Assembly (NCBI GenBank): GCA_018110825.1
Contig: JAGBCL010000014.1
Location: 62,001 to 126,000, forward strand
Origin: Oscillospiraceae bacterium
Lineage (GTDB): Bacteria; Bacillota; Clostridia; Oscillospirales; Ruminococcaceae
DNA: 64,000 nucleotides
Direction of reading: 5' to 3'
The translations under genes were made by a program, and so were the position numbers. Position 1 is the first letter of the stretch. Every line of letters starts with the position of its first letter. The notes beneath the pieces are model-generated. The model was not told the DNA's origin. It worked only from the letters and a program-made list of their open reading frames with translations, and ran no database searches. This document shows, in pieces, positions 38,512 through 46,746 of this stretch.

Positions 38512-39879
38512 TTAATTTATTATTTCACCTTGTAAAGCCCAATTAAAAACTTTAGTGATTTTAACTTTTTTACGCTGTCCGATTATAATTTCATCAGATT
38601 TGGCTTCTACAATTATAAACTCATCACTTTTACCGGTATACCAGTTATCATTTTTACCTTCAGAATCAAAAAGTACATCAAGTACTCTTCCTTCAAAACG
38701 TTTGAAAAATTCTGATGATACTTCACGCTGCACTTCAAGAAGCTCTCTCATCCACTTACCTTTATCTTCAGCTGATGTTTTGTCATCAATAAGAGCTGCT
38801 TTGGTTCCAGTGCGTTTAGAATAAATGAATGAAAAAACATTATCATATTTAACCTTGCGCATTACATCGAGCGTACATTTGAAATCCTCATATGTTTCAT
38901 TTGGGAAACCAATAATTATATCTGTACTGAATGAGAAATCCGGGATACGGCTTCTTGCATAATCAATGATTTCCATATATTTTTCAACAGTATACCGCCT
39001 ATTCATTTCGTCAAGAATACGATTGCTACCTGACTGCAGCGGCAAGTGAAGATGTTTGCAAACTTTATCACACTCTACTATAGCATCAATAAACTCCTTG
39101 GTAGCATCCTTAGGATGAGGTGACATAAATCTGATTTTAAAATCACCTTCTATATTATTAATCATCCTGAGAAGTTCCGAAAAAGTTATAGGGTTTTCAA
39201 GTGTTTTTCCATAAGAATTTACATTTTGCCCTAAAAGCATTATCTCCTTATATCCTGCATCAACCAGTTCCTTAACCTCTTTAAGAATTGCTCCGGGTTT
39301 TCGGCTTCGTTCTCTGCCTCTGACATATGGAACAATGCAGTACGAACAGAAATTATTACATCCGTACATAATCGGAACACCAGTTTTTATTTTATCGTTT
39401 CTGACAGCCGGAATTCCTTCAGGAATTTCGTTATTATATTCCGTAATATCTACCATCAGCTTTCTCTCTGTCAAAACATTGTATACCAGTTTCGGAAGCT
39501 CATTCAAAGCGAAAGTTCCGAAAACAAGATCAACTTGCTTATAAGTTTTCTTTATTTTCTCAACAACATGCTCCTGTTGAGCCATGCATCCGCAAATTCC
39601 TATTATCAATTCAGGATTATTTTCTTTAAGATGCTTTAGATTTCCTATAAGCCCATATATCTTTAATTCAGCATTTTCACGGACCGCACAAGTATTATAT
39701 ATTATCATATCAGCTGAAGTGGCATCGTTAGTTATACCATATCCAAGTTCTGTAAGCAAGCCAAGAATTTTTTCTCCATCACTCACATTCTGCTGACATC
39801 CAAAGCTATGAAGATAGCAAAGCGGAGGTGATATTCTTGCAGATAATATTTTCTGAACCTTATTCTTATAATCAGTCAC
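38512..39879 (-). CDS. miaB: tRNA-2-methylthio-N6-dimethylallyladenosine synthase
   Basis: 455 aa. Radical SAM methylthiotransferase acting on MiaA-modified A37. N-terminal UPF0004 domain with cysteines in LHSFGCQQNVSDGE, NTCAVRENAE and GICGCMAQ; radical SAM motif CNNFCSYCIVPYVRGRE; C-terminal TRAM domain. The start is GTG at 39877-39879 with GGGGAGCA 5 nt upstream; a 24-residue upstream extension has no support. Confidence 0.95.
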   Translation of the reverse strand: MTDYKNKVQKILSARISPPLCYLHSFGCQQNVSDGEKILGLLTELGYGITNDATSADMIIYNTCAVRENAELKIYGLIGNLKHLKENNPELIIGICGCMAQQEHVVEKIKKTYKQVDLVFGTFALNELPKLVYNVLTERKLMVDITEYNNEIPEGIPAVRNDKIKTGVPIMYGCNNFCSYCIVPYVRGRERSRKPGAILKEVKELVDAGYKEIMLLGQNVNSYGKTLENPITFSELLRMINNIEGDFKIRFMSPHPKDATKEFIDAIVECDKVCKHLHLPLQSGSNRILDEMNRRYTVEKYMEIIDYARSRIPDFSFSTDIIIGFPNETYEDFKCTLDVMRKVKYDNVFSFIYSKRTGTKAALIDDKTSAEDKGKWMRELLEVQREVSSEFFKRFEGRVLDVLFDSEGKNDNWYTGKSDEFIIVEAKSDEIIIGQRKKVKITKVFNWALQGEIIN

Positions 39880-39956
39880 TTGACTGCTCCCCTTTTTAAC
39901 GCAATAACAAAATACATTTATAATTATATCACTTTTCAAGTCAAAATGCAACTATT

Positions 39957-40541
39957 TCAATATACTTTTTCGCAACCATCAAACAATATTTTTACATCAG
40001 TAGGTATAAATGAACCATAGCCCTGATATTTTACATATATTTCATCTTCATACTTAAAAATAAGTATTTCATTATTCGGATTATCATTATCTACATACTT
40101 TTCTGCTACAACGTATTCTGATAAAAATGGATTTTCTTTATATGGATAAATCTCTGCATCAACATCGTCTATAGCATTACCATATTCAAAAAGTATTCCT
40201 TCATCAGCAAAAACTTCTGTATCTTCAACCCCTGAAAATAATACCGAAACTTTATATCCTGCATTATTTTTTTCAAGACGTGAACTTTCAAATACTAATC
40301 CGTATTCTTTCGAAACAGCAGCATATTCAAAATACAAATCAAGAAGTTCTTCTGATGTATTTTCAGGATATCTGAACATATGATATGGACGATTCAGTTT
40401 ATCAATCAGTCCATTACCTCCAAAATAAATAATACAAAATATTGCAATTGAAATAATAGTATATATTACTGTCTGTTTTTGGGAGTTTTTGGGAACACGT
40501 TCTTGTTCTCTTTCATCAACAATAGTTACATCTTCTTCCAT
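39957..40541 (-). CDS. single-pass membrane protein of unknown function
   Basis: 194 aa. A short acidic cytoplasmic start, one membrane segment (about 24-46, QTVIYTIISIAIFCIIYFGG) and a 145-residue extracytoplasmic alpha+beta domain rich in Tyr, Glu and Asp. I do not recognise the family. It heads the long leftward run (miaB onward) and is divergent from dnaD across 133 bp; AAAGGAG lies upstream of its ATG. Confidence 0.7.
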   Translation of the reverse strand: MEEDVTIVDEREQERVPKNSQKQTVIYTIISIAIFCIIYFGGNGLIDKLNRPYHMFRYPENTSEELLDLYFEYAAVSKEYGLVFESSRLEKNNAGYKVSVLFSGVEDTEVFADEGILFEYGNAIDDVDAEIYPYKENPFLSEYVVAEKYVDNDNPNNEILIFKYEDEIYVKYQGYGSFIPTDVKILFDGCEKVY

Positions 40542-40674
40542 ATGTTCAATATGCTCCTTTCTAGACTATGTTATTTATAGAATATCACGAATTTTTTTTT
40601 TGGTCAAGTTTATAGTGATTTTTTTCTTAATTTATGATATAATTACTTTATATAAACATGGGAAGGTTATAAAA

Positions 40675-41655
40675 ATGAACTATAAAATCAATTGGGATGG
40701 TGCAAACGGAGTTTTTGCAGTTCCTGACAGTGTTGCAGAGTCATTGAAACTTGCAAATGGAAAAGCTGTCAAAGTTATTTTATACATATTAAAAAATAAA
40801 ATAACTGATATAAATTGCAAATCAATTGCATCTGCAATCGGTGTTAGCGAGGAAGATGTAGAAGATGCTGTTTCATTTTGGCAACAGGTTGGAGTTATAT
40901 ATCAGGTTGGTAGCCAACCTGTCGAAGCTGTTAAAACCACACTTAATATACAACCTGCGATTGTTTCAGAAATTTCTAACGAACGTGCAAAGGAAAAAGC
41001 AACCAAAATGCTTTCACCTACCGAAATTGCTGAACGTGCTGAAAAAAATGATGAAATCAAATTCTTATTCAACGCTGCCGAAGCTACACTTGGAAAGGTT
41101 CTTACTTATACGGAACAAAGAACTATTATTTGGCTTTATGAATATTACAGCATTGCTCCGGATATTTTGATGATGATTATGGATTTTGCAGTTTCTCAAA
41201 AAAAAGCAAGTATAGGATTTATTGAAAAAATTGCAACTACATGGCATGACAATGGTATCACAACTCATGAGCAGGCTGAACGTGAAATACGTCAGCTTCA
41301 GAATTTCTACTCTTTATCCGGACAAATCACTTCTCGCCTTGAGCTCAATCGAACTCTTACACCTACAGAACGCAAATTTGTAAATGATTGGGCTGCCAAA
41401 AACATTCCCATTGAACTTATTATTTTTGCATATGAGAAAACGATTGATTCAATAGGAAAAGTAAAATTCAGTTACATGAATTCAATACTGAATGACTGGT
41501 ATAATAAGGGCTGTGCTACACCAAATGATGTAAAATCAATTGAAAGCAGTCGAAGTATATCTCTCAAAAATGATGTAAAGGAACAGAAAAAACATTCGTA
41601 TGACTTGGATTTACTTGTTGCACATGCAATCAACAACACTCCAAAAATAAAATGA
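40675..41655 (+). CDS. DnaD-domain replication protein
   Basis: 326 aa. N-terminal winged-helix region (about 20-95) and two DnaB2/DnaD C-terminal modules, seen as helices ending LTYTEQRTIIWLYEYY and LTPTERKFVNDWA with the later YMNSILNDWYNKG, the YxxxIxxxW motif of the family. Helps load the replicative helicase. Chosen start ATG 40675 follows GGAAGG; the open frame continues upstream but without a start that has a ribosome-binding site and across the divergent gene. Followed 24 bp later by the helicase loader. Confidence 0.9.
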   Translation: MNYKINWDGANGVFAVPDSVAESLKLANGKAVKVILYILKNKITDINCKSIASAIGVSEEDVEDAVSFWQQVGVIYQVGSQPVEAVKTTLNIQPAIVSEISNERAKEKATKMLSPTEIAERAEKNDEIKFLFNAAEATLGKVLTYTEQRTIIWLYEYYSIAPDILMMIMDFAVSQKKASIGFIEKIATTWHDNGITTHEQAEREIRQLQNFYSLSGQITSRLELNRTLTPTERKFVNDWAAKNIPIELIIFAYEKTIDSIGKVKFSYMNSILNDWYNKGCATPNDVKSIESSRSISLKNDVKEQKKHSYDLDLLVAHAINNTPKIK

Positions 41656-41679
41656 TATACCCGGAAGGAGCGACAATAA

Positions 41680-42675
41680 ATGGCTTTCGACAGACTTACT
41701 TATGAAAAAGCGGAACACGCTATTAAACAACGACGTTTTTCTGCTGATAACCGTCTTGCGGAACGAATGAACGAAATCGGCACAAAAATTCCCGAAATAA
41801 ATCAGATTATTAATACTCTTTCTCAAACAAGCATTGAATTATCAAAACTTATTATACGCAAAGAGACAGATTTTTCCAAAAATTTCAATAAGATAAAAGA
41901 GCAAAATCTTCATGGGCAAGCTATGATAAAACAGCTTCTTGTTCAAAATAATTACCCAGAAAACTATCTTGAACCAATTTATACATGTCCTGATTGTAGA
42001 GATAAAGGTTACATTAATGGTGAACGCTGTTCATGCTTCAATAAATTACTTACTCGATTTGCAGTTGAGAAGCTCAACTCGGAAGCGAATATGCCTGAAT
42101 GTGATTTTGAACATTTTTCATTGGATTATTATAAGGGCACAAGCAATCCCAATTGTCCTGATTGTCACAGGAAAATGACCGAAAACCTTGCATTCTGCAA
42201 ACATTACGCTCAGAATTTTTCACTTAAATCAGACAGTCTGTTTATTCTAGGACAAACAGGAATAGGTAAAACCCATATTTCTCTTTCCATTGCAAAAGAA
42301 GTTTCAGAAAAAGGTTACACCGTTGCATATGGTTCATTACTTAATTATTTAAGAATAATTGAAAAAGAACACTTCGGACGAACAACTAATTCTGAAAATG
42401 ATACTTTGCAGATATTAATTGATGCAGACTTACTAATTCTTGACGATTTGGGTTCTGAATTTCAAACCAATTTTTATGAATCAACTCTATATAATATAAT
42501 AAACACACGTATAAATCTCGGACTTCCTACAATTATCAGCAGTAACCTTTCTGCTGAAGAACTTCAAAGACATTATAACGAGCGTATTATCTCAAGATTG
42601 TTCAGTGTATTTACTACTCTTATGTTTTTCGGTGATGATATCAGACAGCTAAAGCGTTTACGGAATGAATTTTAA
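41680..42675 (+). CDS. DnaC/DnaI-type helicase loader ATPase
   Basis: 331 aa. N-terminal helical part (1-100), a Cys-rich zinc-binding section (TCPDCRDKGYINGERCSCF and later NCPDCHR), then an AAA+ domain with Walker A GQTGIGKTH, Walker B LLILDDLGSE and arginine finger region RIISRL. Loads DnaB-type helicase, with the DnaD protein just upstream as primosome partner. dnaD-dnaI type pairing is conserved in Firmicutes. Confidence 0.92.
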   Translation: MAFDRLTYEKAEHAIKQRRFSADNRLAERMNEIGTKIPEINQIINTLSQTSIELSKLIIRKETDFSKNFNKIKEQNLHGQAMIKQLLVQNNYPENYLEPIYTCPDCRDKGYINGERCSCFNKLLTRFAVEKLNSEANMPECDFEHFSLDYYKGTSNPNCPDCHRKMTENLAFCKHYAQNFSLKSDSLFILGQTGIGKTHISLSIAKEVSEKGYTVAYGSLLNYLRIIEKEHFGRTTNSENDTLQILIDADLLILDDLGSEFQTNFYESTLYNIINTRINLGLPTIISSNLSAEELQRHYNERIISRLFSVFTTLMFFGDDIRQLKRLRNEF

Positions 42676-42703
42676 ATATTTTTTATTTTTTGCAAAAAAT
42701 ATG

Positions 42704-42732
42704 TTGCAATTTTTAGTATAATGTTGTATAAT
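42704..42732 (+). promoter_or_regulatory. sigma-A promoter of cheV
   Basis: TTGCAA (42704-42709), 17-bp spacer, TATAAT (42727-42732). A second TATAAT at 42717 lacks a proper -35. Gives a short leader to the ATG with GGAAGGAG upstream. Confidence 0.75.
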
Positions 42733-42761
42733 TATACTAAAATCCAGGAAGGAGTTTTCCT

Positions 42762-43676
42762 ATGAATACTAATATTTTACTTGAAAGTGGTACAAATGAA
42801 CTTGAATTACTTGAATTTCAGGTTGGAGACAGCAATTTTGGAATTAATATTTCCAAGGTTGTTGAAATAATGATTAATCAGGAGGTTACTCCTGTCCCTA
42901 ATTCTCCTGATGAGGTTGAAGGTGTTTTTATTCCTCGTGATAAGCTGATTTCCGTTATTGACCTACATAAAGTTGTCAATACGCCTCATACAAAAACTGG
43001 AAAGGAAATTTTTATTATTTGCGAGTTCAACCGCATGCATGTTGCTTTTCATGTTTCAAAAGTTAAAGGTATTCAGCGTATTTCCTGGTCTGACATTTCT
43101 GACCCACCTTCTGTTGCTAACGGTAATGGCACTGATGCAGTCGGTCTTGCTACAGGTGTTGCTAAAGTAAATGACAGAATAATAATCATTATGGATTTTG
43201 AAAAAATTGTTTCTACTCTTAATAAAGATGCTGGTCTTGATGTAAATGGTCTCGACAAGCTTTCAAGACCATCTGCTACTGTTGGCAACAAGCATATTGT
43301 TGTTGCTGATGACTCAAAATTCCTTAATAAGATGATAACAGATTCTTTAAGCAGTATTGGATTCCATAATATTATTTCTTTCAGCAATGGTCAGGATGCT
43401 TGGGATTATGTTGAGTCATTCCGTGATAAGGGAGATAATATTAACTCACACATTGCTTGCGTTATCAGCGACATTGAAATGCCTAAAATGGATGGTCACA
43501 GACTTACGAAGCTTATAAAAGATGATAAAATTCTTCGTAAAATTCCTGTTCTGCTTTTCTCTTCTCTTATTAATGAGCAAATGATTGCAAAGGGAAAATC
43601 AGTCGGTGCTGACGGTCAATTTTCTAAACCTCAGATTAAAGAACTTATAAGTTATCTTACACAAATTTTGTCATAA
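42762..43676 (+). CDS. cheV: CheV chemotaxis coupling protein (CheW-REC)
   Basis: 304 aa. Residues about 15-160 form a CheW domain (LLEFQVGDSNFGINISKVVEI); about 175-300 form a response-regulator receiver with acidic pocket VADDSK, phospho-acceptor Asp in VISDIEMPKMDG, and the conserved lysine in FSKPQ. Couples chemoreceptors to CheA and adapts through phosphorylation. It stands alone between replication and sporulation genes, with its own promoter and terminator; other che genes are not in this window. Confidence 0.93.
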   Translation: MNTNILLESGTNELELLEFQVGDSNFGINISKVVEIMINQEVTPVPNSPDEVEGVFIPRDKLISVIDLHKVVNTPHTKTGKEIFIICEFNRMHVAFHVSKVKGIQRISWSDISDPPSVANGNGTDAVGLATGVAKVNDRIIIIMDFEKIVSTLNKDAGLDVNGLDKLSRPSATVGNKHIVVADDSKFLNKMITDSLSSIGFHNIISFSNGQDAWDYVESFRDKGDNINSHIACVISDIEMPKMDGHRLTKLIKDDKILRKIPVLLFSSLINEQMIAKGKSVGADGQFSKPQIKELISYLTQILS

Positions 43677-43690
43677 AATAAAAATGCTTG

Positions 43691-43719
43691 TCCTCCGATA
43701 TTTTCGGAGGATTTTTTTT
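43691..43719 (+). terminator. terminator after cheV
   Basis: TCCTCCGA and TCGGAGGA form an 8-bp GC-rich stem with a 5-base loop, followed by a run of eight T. Confidence 0.9.
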
Positions 43720-43752
43720 ATTTATTATGCCGAAAAAATATGTTGTCCTATA

Positions 43753-43786
43753 ATCGACATATTTTTAAACAATATAAATGTATAAT
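43753..43786 (+). promoter_or_regulatory. candidate Spo0A-dependent promoter of spoIIGA-sigE
   Basis: ATCGACA (43753-43759) matches the reverse complement of the 0A box TGTCGAA at six of seven positions. It lies over the place of a -35, upstream of TATAAT (43781-43786), and no good -35 hexamer is present. This is the layout of Spo0A-activated sigma-A promoters such as B. subtilis spoIIG. Assigned by pattern and context only. Confidence 0.5.
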
Positions 43787-43818
43787 TAGTTTACAATCTT
43801 AATTTCAATGGTGATTTA

Positions 43819-44658
43819 ATGTACATATATATTGATATTTTATTAATTACAAACTTATACACAAATTTTTTTCTTTTGAAAACTACAGCAAAACTTGTTC
43901 ATATGCCGCTCAGAAACTCAAAATGCATTATTGCAGCTCTTGCAGGAAGTTTATTTTCATTGATTATTCTTCTTCCTCAGCTTAATTCAGCTGTACTATT
44001 AATAATCAGAATCGCTTCCGCAGCTGTTATGATATTGGTTTCTTTCAGCGGAAAAACAATTCGTGAAATATATCGTACCAGTCTCATTTTCTTTTTCGTA
44101 AGCTTCATTTTCGCCGGATTTGAATATGGAATATCTATTTTATTCAACAACGGAAATATGTTGTGGCACAACTCAACGTTGTATGTAGATATTTCTATGA
44201 TTACTCTTGTTATTTCAACTATTATTTCATATGTAACAATATGCATTTTCAGATATTATCTGGACAGTAAAAATATTGGCGATTATGAATTCACAATAGT
44301 TATTACATATAAAGGTAAATCTACAACAATAAGTGCTGTAGGAGATACTTGCAATAACCTGACGGATGTGTTTACAGGAAAACCTGTTATTGTATGCGGT
44401 AAAGAAGCTATTTCTGGATTGCTTGATAATGAGGAATCCAAATTGATTTGCGATAAAGATATGCTTTCTTTTGTTGATGGTTGGAGGCTTATTCCTTTCT
44501 CAACAATTCATTCTGATGGGATACTTCCTATTTTTAAACCTACTGCTGCAATAATCAAATGCTCTGAAAAAAAGATTATCAAACCAGTAGATGTATATAT
44601 AGGGATAGTTAACAAAAATATGGATAATGCTGTTTTCAACCCCAAAATACTTAATTGA
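43819..44658 (+). CDS. spoIIGA: SpoIIGA, pro-sigma-E processing peptidase
   Basis: 279 aa. Five hydrophobic segments in the first 150 residues, then the aspartic-protease-like domain that cleaves pro-SigE in the mother cell. The catalytic block is [17 protein letters not shown] (about 174-190): the Asp (D176) is kept, but relatives have DTGN and here the glycine is cysteine (C178). Identification also rests on the sigE gene 14 nt downstream. The ribosome-binding site (GGTGA) is weak. Confidence 0.92.
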   Translation: MYIYIDILLITNLYTNFFLLKTTAKLVHMPLRNSKCIIAALAGSLFSLIILLPQLNSAVLLIIRIASAAVMILVSFSGKTIREIYRTSLIFFFVSFIFAGFEYGISILFNNGNMLWHNSTLYVDISMITLVISTIISYVTICIFRYYLDSKNIGDYEFTIVITYKGKSTTISAVGDTCNNLTDVFTGKPVIVCGKEAISGLLDNEESKLICDKDMLSFVDGWRLIPFSTIHSDGILPIFKPTAAIIKCSEKKIIKPVDVYIGIVNKNMDNAVFNPKILN

Positions 44659-44672
44659 TGAGAGGAAAGATT

Positions 44673-45389
44673 ATGATGCTTTTAATTCAGAATTTTAAAA
44701 AAATTGTCAGACATATTCTGCTAAAAAAACATATTAATAATATTTTTTATATAAATGGTCCTGAAACACTTCCTGCTCCTCTTTCGCGTTCTCAGGAAGA
44801 AGAAACATTTCAACTTCTTGAAATAAATGAAGAAAAGGCACGTCAGACTCTTATTACACATAATCTAAGACTTGTTGTTTATATAGCAAAAAAATTTGAA
44901 TCCACAGGAATTGGCATTGAAGACCTTATATCAATAGGAACAATTGGACTGATAAAAGCAGTTAAAACATTTTGTCCAAACAAAAACATCAAACTTGCTA
45001 CATATGCTTCACGTTGTATTGAAAATGAGATTCTTATGTTTTTAAGAAAAACAAGTCAGCATAAAAATGAAGTTTCAATTGACGAACCTCTTAATATTGA
45101 TTGGGATGGAAATGAATTGTTACTTTCTGACATTCTCGGAACAGATGAAGATACTGTAAATGGGAATATTGAGTGTGAAGCTGAAAAAACTATCCTCAGA
45201 GAAGCTGTTGAAAGACTTCCTGAGCGTGAAAAAAGTATTATGGAGATGAGATTCGGTCTTATTGACGGTAAAGAAAAAACACAAAAAGAGGTAGCAGATT
45301 TAATAGGTATTTCACAATCATATATTTCACGACTTGAAAAGAGAATTATTAAAAAGCTAAGAAGAGAGCTTGAAAAAGTTATATTATAA
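44673..45389 (+). CDS. sigE: sporulation sigma factor SigE
   Basis: 238 aa. Starts with the pro-region and conserved [14 protein letters not shown], then region 2 ([26 protein letters not shown]), regions 3 and 4 ending in the helix-turn-helix [22 protein letters not shown]. Made as an inactive precursor, cleaved by SpoIIGA, active in the mother cell. ATG 44673 is chosen for GAGG 7 nt upstream; earlier TTG/ATG codons overlap the spoIIGA stop and would add five or six residues. Confidence 0.96.
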   Translation: MMLLIQNFKKIVRHILLKKHINNIFYINGPETLPAPLSRSQEEETFQLLEINEEKARQTLITHNLRLVVYIAKKFESTGIGIEDLISIGTIGLIKAVKTFCPNKNIKLATYASRCIENEILMFLRKTSQHKNEVSIDEPLNIDWDGNELLLSDILGTDEDTVNGNIECEAEKTILREAVERLPEREKSIMEMRFGLIDGKEKTQKEVADLIGISQSYISRLEKRIIKKLRRELEKVIL

Positions 45390-45417
45390 TTTCCAATTAT
45401 TGTTTTGCTTTTCAAAT

Positions 45418-45446
45418 GCATATTAAAAAGTGCTGCTGACAATAAT
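45418..45446 (+). promoter_or_regulatory. candidate forespore (sigma-F/sigma-G) promoter of sigG
   Basis: GCATA (45418-45422), 17-bp spacer, CAATAAT (45440-45446), resembling the sigma-G/F consensus (G-C/A-ATA, CATAMTA). Transcription would start about 45452-45454, within the loop of the hairpin that covers the sigG ribosome-binding site. Confidence 0.55.
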
Positions 45447-45476
45447 CTTAATAAGATTATCGTCGGGAGCACTTTT
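45426..45476 (+). promoter_or_regulatory. hairpin occluding the sigG ribosome-binding site
   Basis: Three stacked helices: 45426-45434 with 45468-45476 (9 bp), 45436-45440 with 45462-45466 (5 bp, one G-T), 45442-45449 with 45453-45460 (8 bp), separated by single mismatches, loop AAT. The ribosome-binding site GGGAG (45465-45469) lies in the right arm and the ATG follows at once. Only transcripts coming from spoIIGA-sigE contain both arms. Confidence 0.8.
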
Positions 45477-46247
45477 ATGTATTATAATAAAGTTGATATA
45501 AGCGGTGTTGATACTTCAAAATTAATAATTTTAAAAGAAGCTGAAAAAATTGAGTTGTTAAAACTTTGTAAAAAAGGTGACAGAAAAGCACGACAAAAAC
45601 TTATAAATGGAAATTTAAGATTGGTGCTAAGCGTTATTCAGAAATTTATCGGTCGCGGTGAAAATGCTGATGATTTGTTTCAGGTTGGATGTATTGGACT
45701 GATTAAGGCAATTGATAATTTTAATACTGAAATGGATGTACGCTTTTCAACTTATGCCGTACCTATGATTTGTGGAGAAGTCCGAAGATATATGCGTGAC
45801 AACAATCCAATAAGAGTAAGTCGTTCCTTACGTGATATTGCATACAAGGCAATGCAGGCTAAGGAACAACTTATTAACAAAAACCAACGTGAACCTACGA
45901 TGAAAGAAATATCAGAACTAATTAATGTTAAGCAATCAGATGTAGTACTTGCTCTTGAAAGTATAACCGATCCGGTTTCACTGTATGAACCTGTTTATTC
46001 AGATGCTGGCGATACACTATATGTTCTGGATCAAATTGGTGATAAAAATGACGATTCAAACTGGATTGATGAAATATCGTTGAAAGAATCTATTCATTCA
46101 CTTCACCCAAGGGAAAAGAATATTCTGTATTTACGCTTTTTTCTTGGAAAAACTCAGGTTGAAGTTGCAAATGAAATAGGTATTTCACAAGCACAGGTAT
46201 CCCGTCTTGAAAAAAACACCTTAGCTAAAATTAAGGGAAAAATATAA
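45477..46247 (+). CDS. sigG: sporulation sigma factor SigG
   Basis: 256 aa. N-terminal NKVDISGVDTSKLIIL is the SigG signature; region 2 (NLRLVLSVIQKFIGRGENADDLFQVG), region 3 and region 4 (QVEVANEIGISQAQVSRLEK) follow. Directs late forespore transcription. Start ATG 45477 has GGGAG 7 nt upstream; the in-frame upstream extension covers the promoter and is not real. Third gene in the conserved order spoIIGA-sigE-sigG, with its own leader. Confidence 0.96.
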   Translation: MYYNKVDISGVDTSKLIILKEAEKIELLKLCKKGDRKARQKLINGNLRLVLSVIQKFIGRGENADDLFQVGCIGLIKAIDNFNTEMDVRFSTYAVPMICGEVRRYMRDNNPIRVSRSLRDIAYKAMQAKEQLINKNQREPTMKEISELINVKQSDVVLALESITDPVSLYEPVYSDAGDTLYVLDQIGDKNDDSNWIDEISLKESIHSLHPREKNILYLRFFLGKTQVEVANEIGISQAQVSRLEKNTLAKIKGKI

Positions 46248-46277
46248 AATCCGGAAATTAATTATTTCCGGATTTTA
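46245..46277. terminator. bidirectional terminator between sigG and the pot-operon acetyltransferase
   Basis: TAAAATCCGGAAAT and its complement form a 14-bp perfect stem with loop TAATT, starting in the sigG stop codon and ending 4 bp before the leftward gene's stop codon. Serves both strands. Confidence 0.88.
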
Positions 46278-46281
46278 TAGA

Positions 46282-46746
46282 TTATAATTCCATACGCATT
46301 TCTGTATTGCCACGTTCTATAAAGCCTTTTTTCAAGTATACATGTTTTCCCATCTCTGTTGCAGAAAGGTCAATACAAGTTATACCTTCTGATTTTGCGT
46401 CAGATATAAGTCTGTCAAGAATTTGTGAAGCAATTCCAAGTCTGCGATATGTTGAAACGGTATAAACATTCATAAGGTAACAAGTACTGCCGCTAAGGAA
46501 ATGCACACTTGCAGGTTTTTCAAGTCTTACCATAAAAATTACAGAAACTGCCTTTCCATTATCTTCGGCAAGATATGCTGTAAAATCCTTATCCATATGT
46601 GTTGCAAAATAATCAGGCAATTGAGAATTGAGTGCATTTACTTGTTTTTCTGAAAGTTCACCTTCAACATCTGTCATGTACATAAATCTGAATTTAACTA
46701 ATGTTTCAATATCTTTTTTAGTTGCAGTTCTGATAGTAATACTCAT
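46282..46746 (-). CDS. GNAT acetyltransferase coupled to potD
   Basis: 154 aa. GNAT fold with IRTATKKDIETLVKFRFMYM at the start, NVYTVSTYRRLGIASQILDRLI as acetyl-CoA loop, and GKHVYLKKGFIERGNTEMRM at the end. Its ATG overlaps the potD stop (TAATG), so it is translated as the last gene of the polyamine importer operon. That context makes a polyamine or related amine a reasonable substrate; the sequence alone does not prove it. Confidence 0.85.
   Translation of the reverse strand: MSITIRTATKKDIETLVKFRFMYMTDVEGELSEKQVNALNSQLPDYFATHMDKDFTAYLAEDNGKAVSVIFMVRLEKPASVHFLSGSTCYLMNVYTVSTYRRLGIASQILDRLISDAKSEGITCIDLSATEMGKHVYLKKGFIERGNTEMRMEL

Noticed and set aside
40489-40674. N-terminal extension of the DnaD protein
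   Set aside because: Crosses the divergent gene and lacks a ribosome-binding site; conserved sequence begins at ATG 40675.
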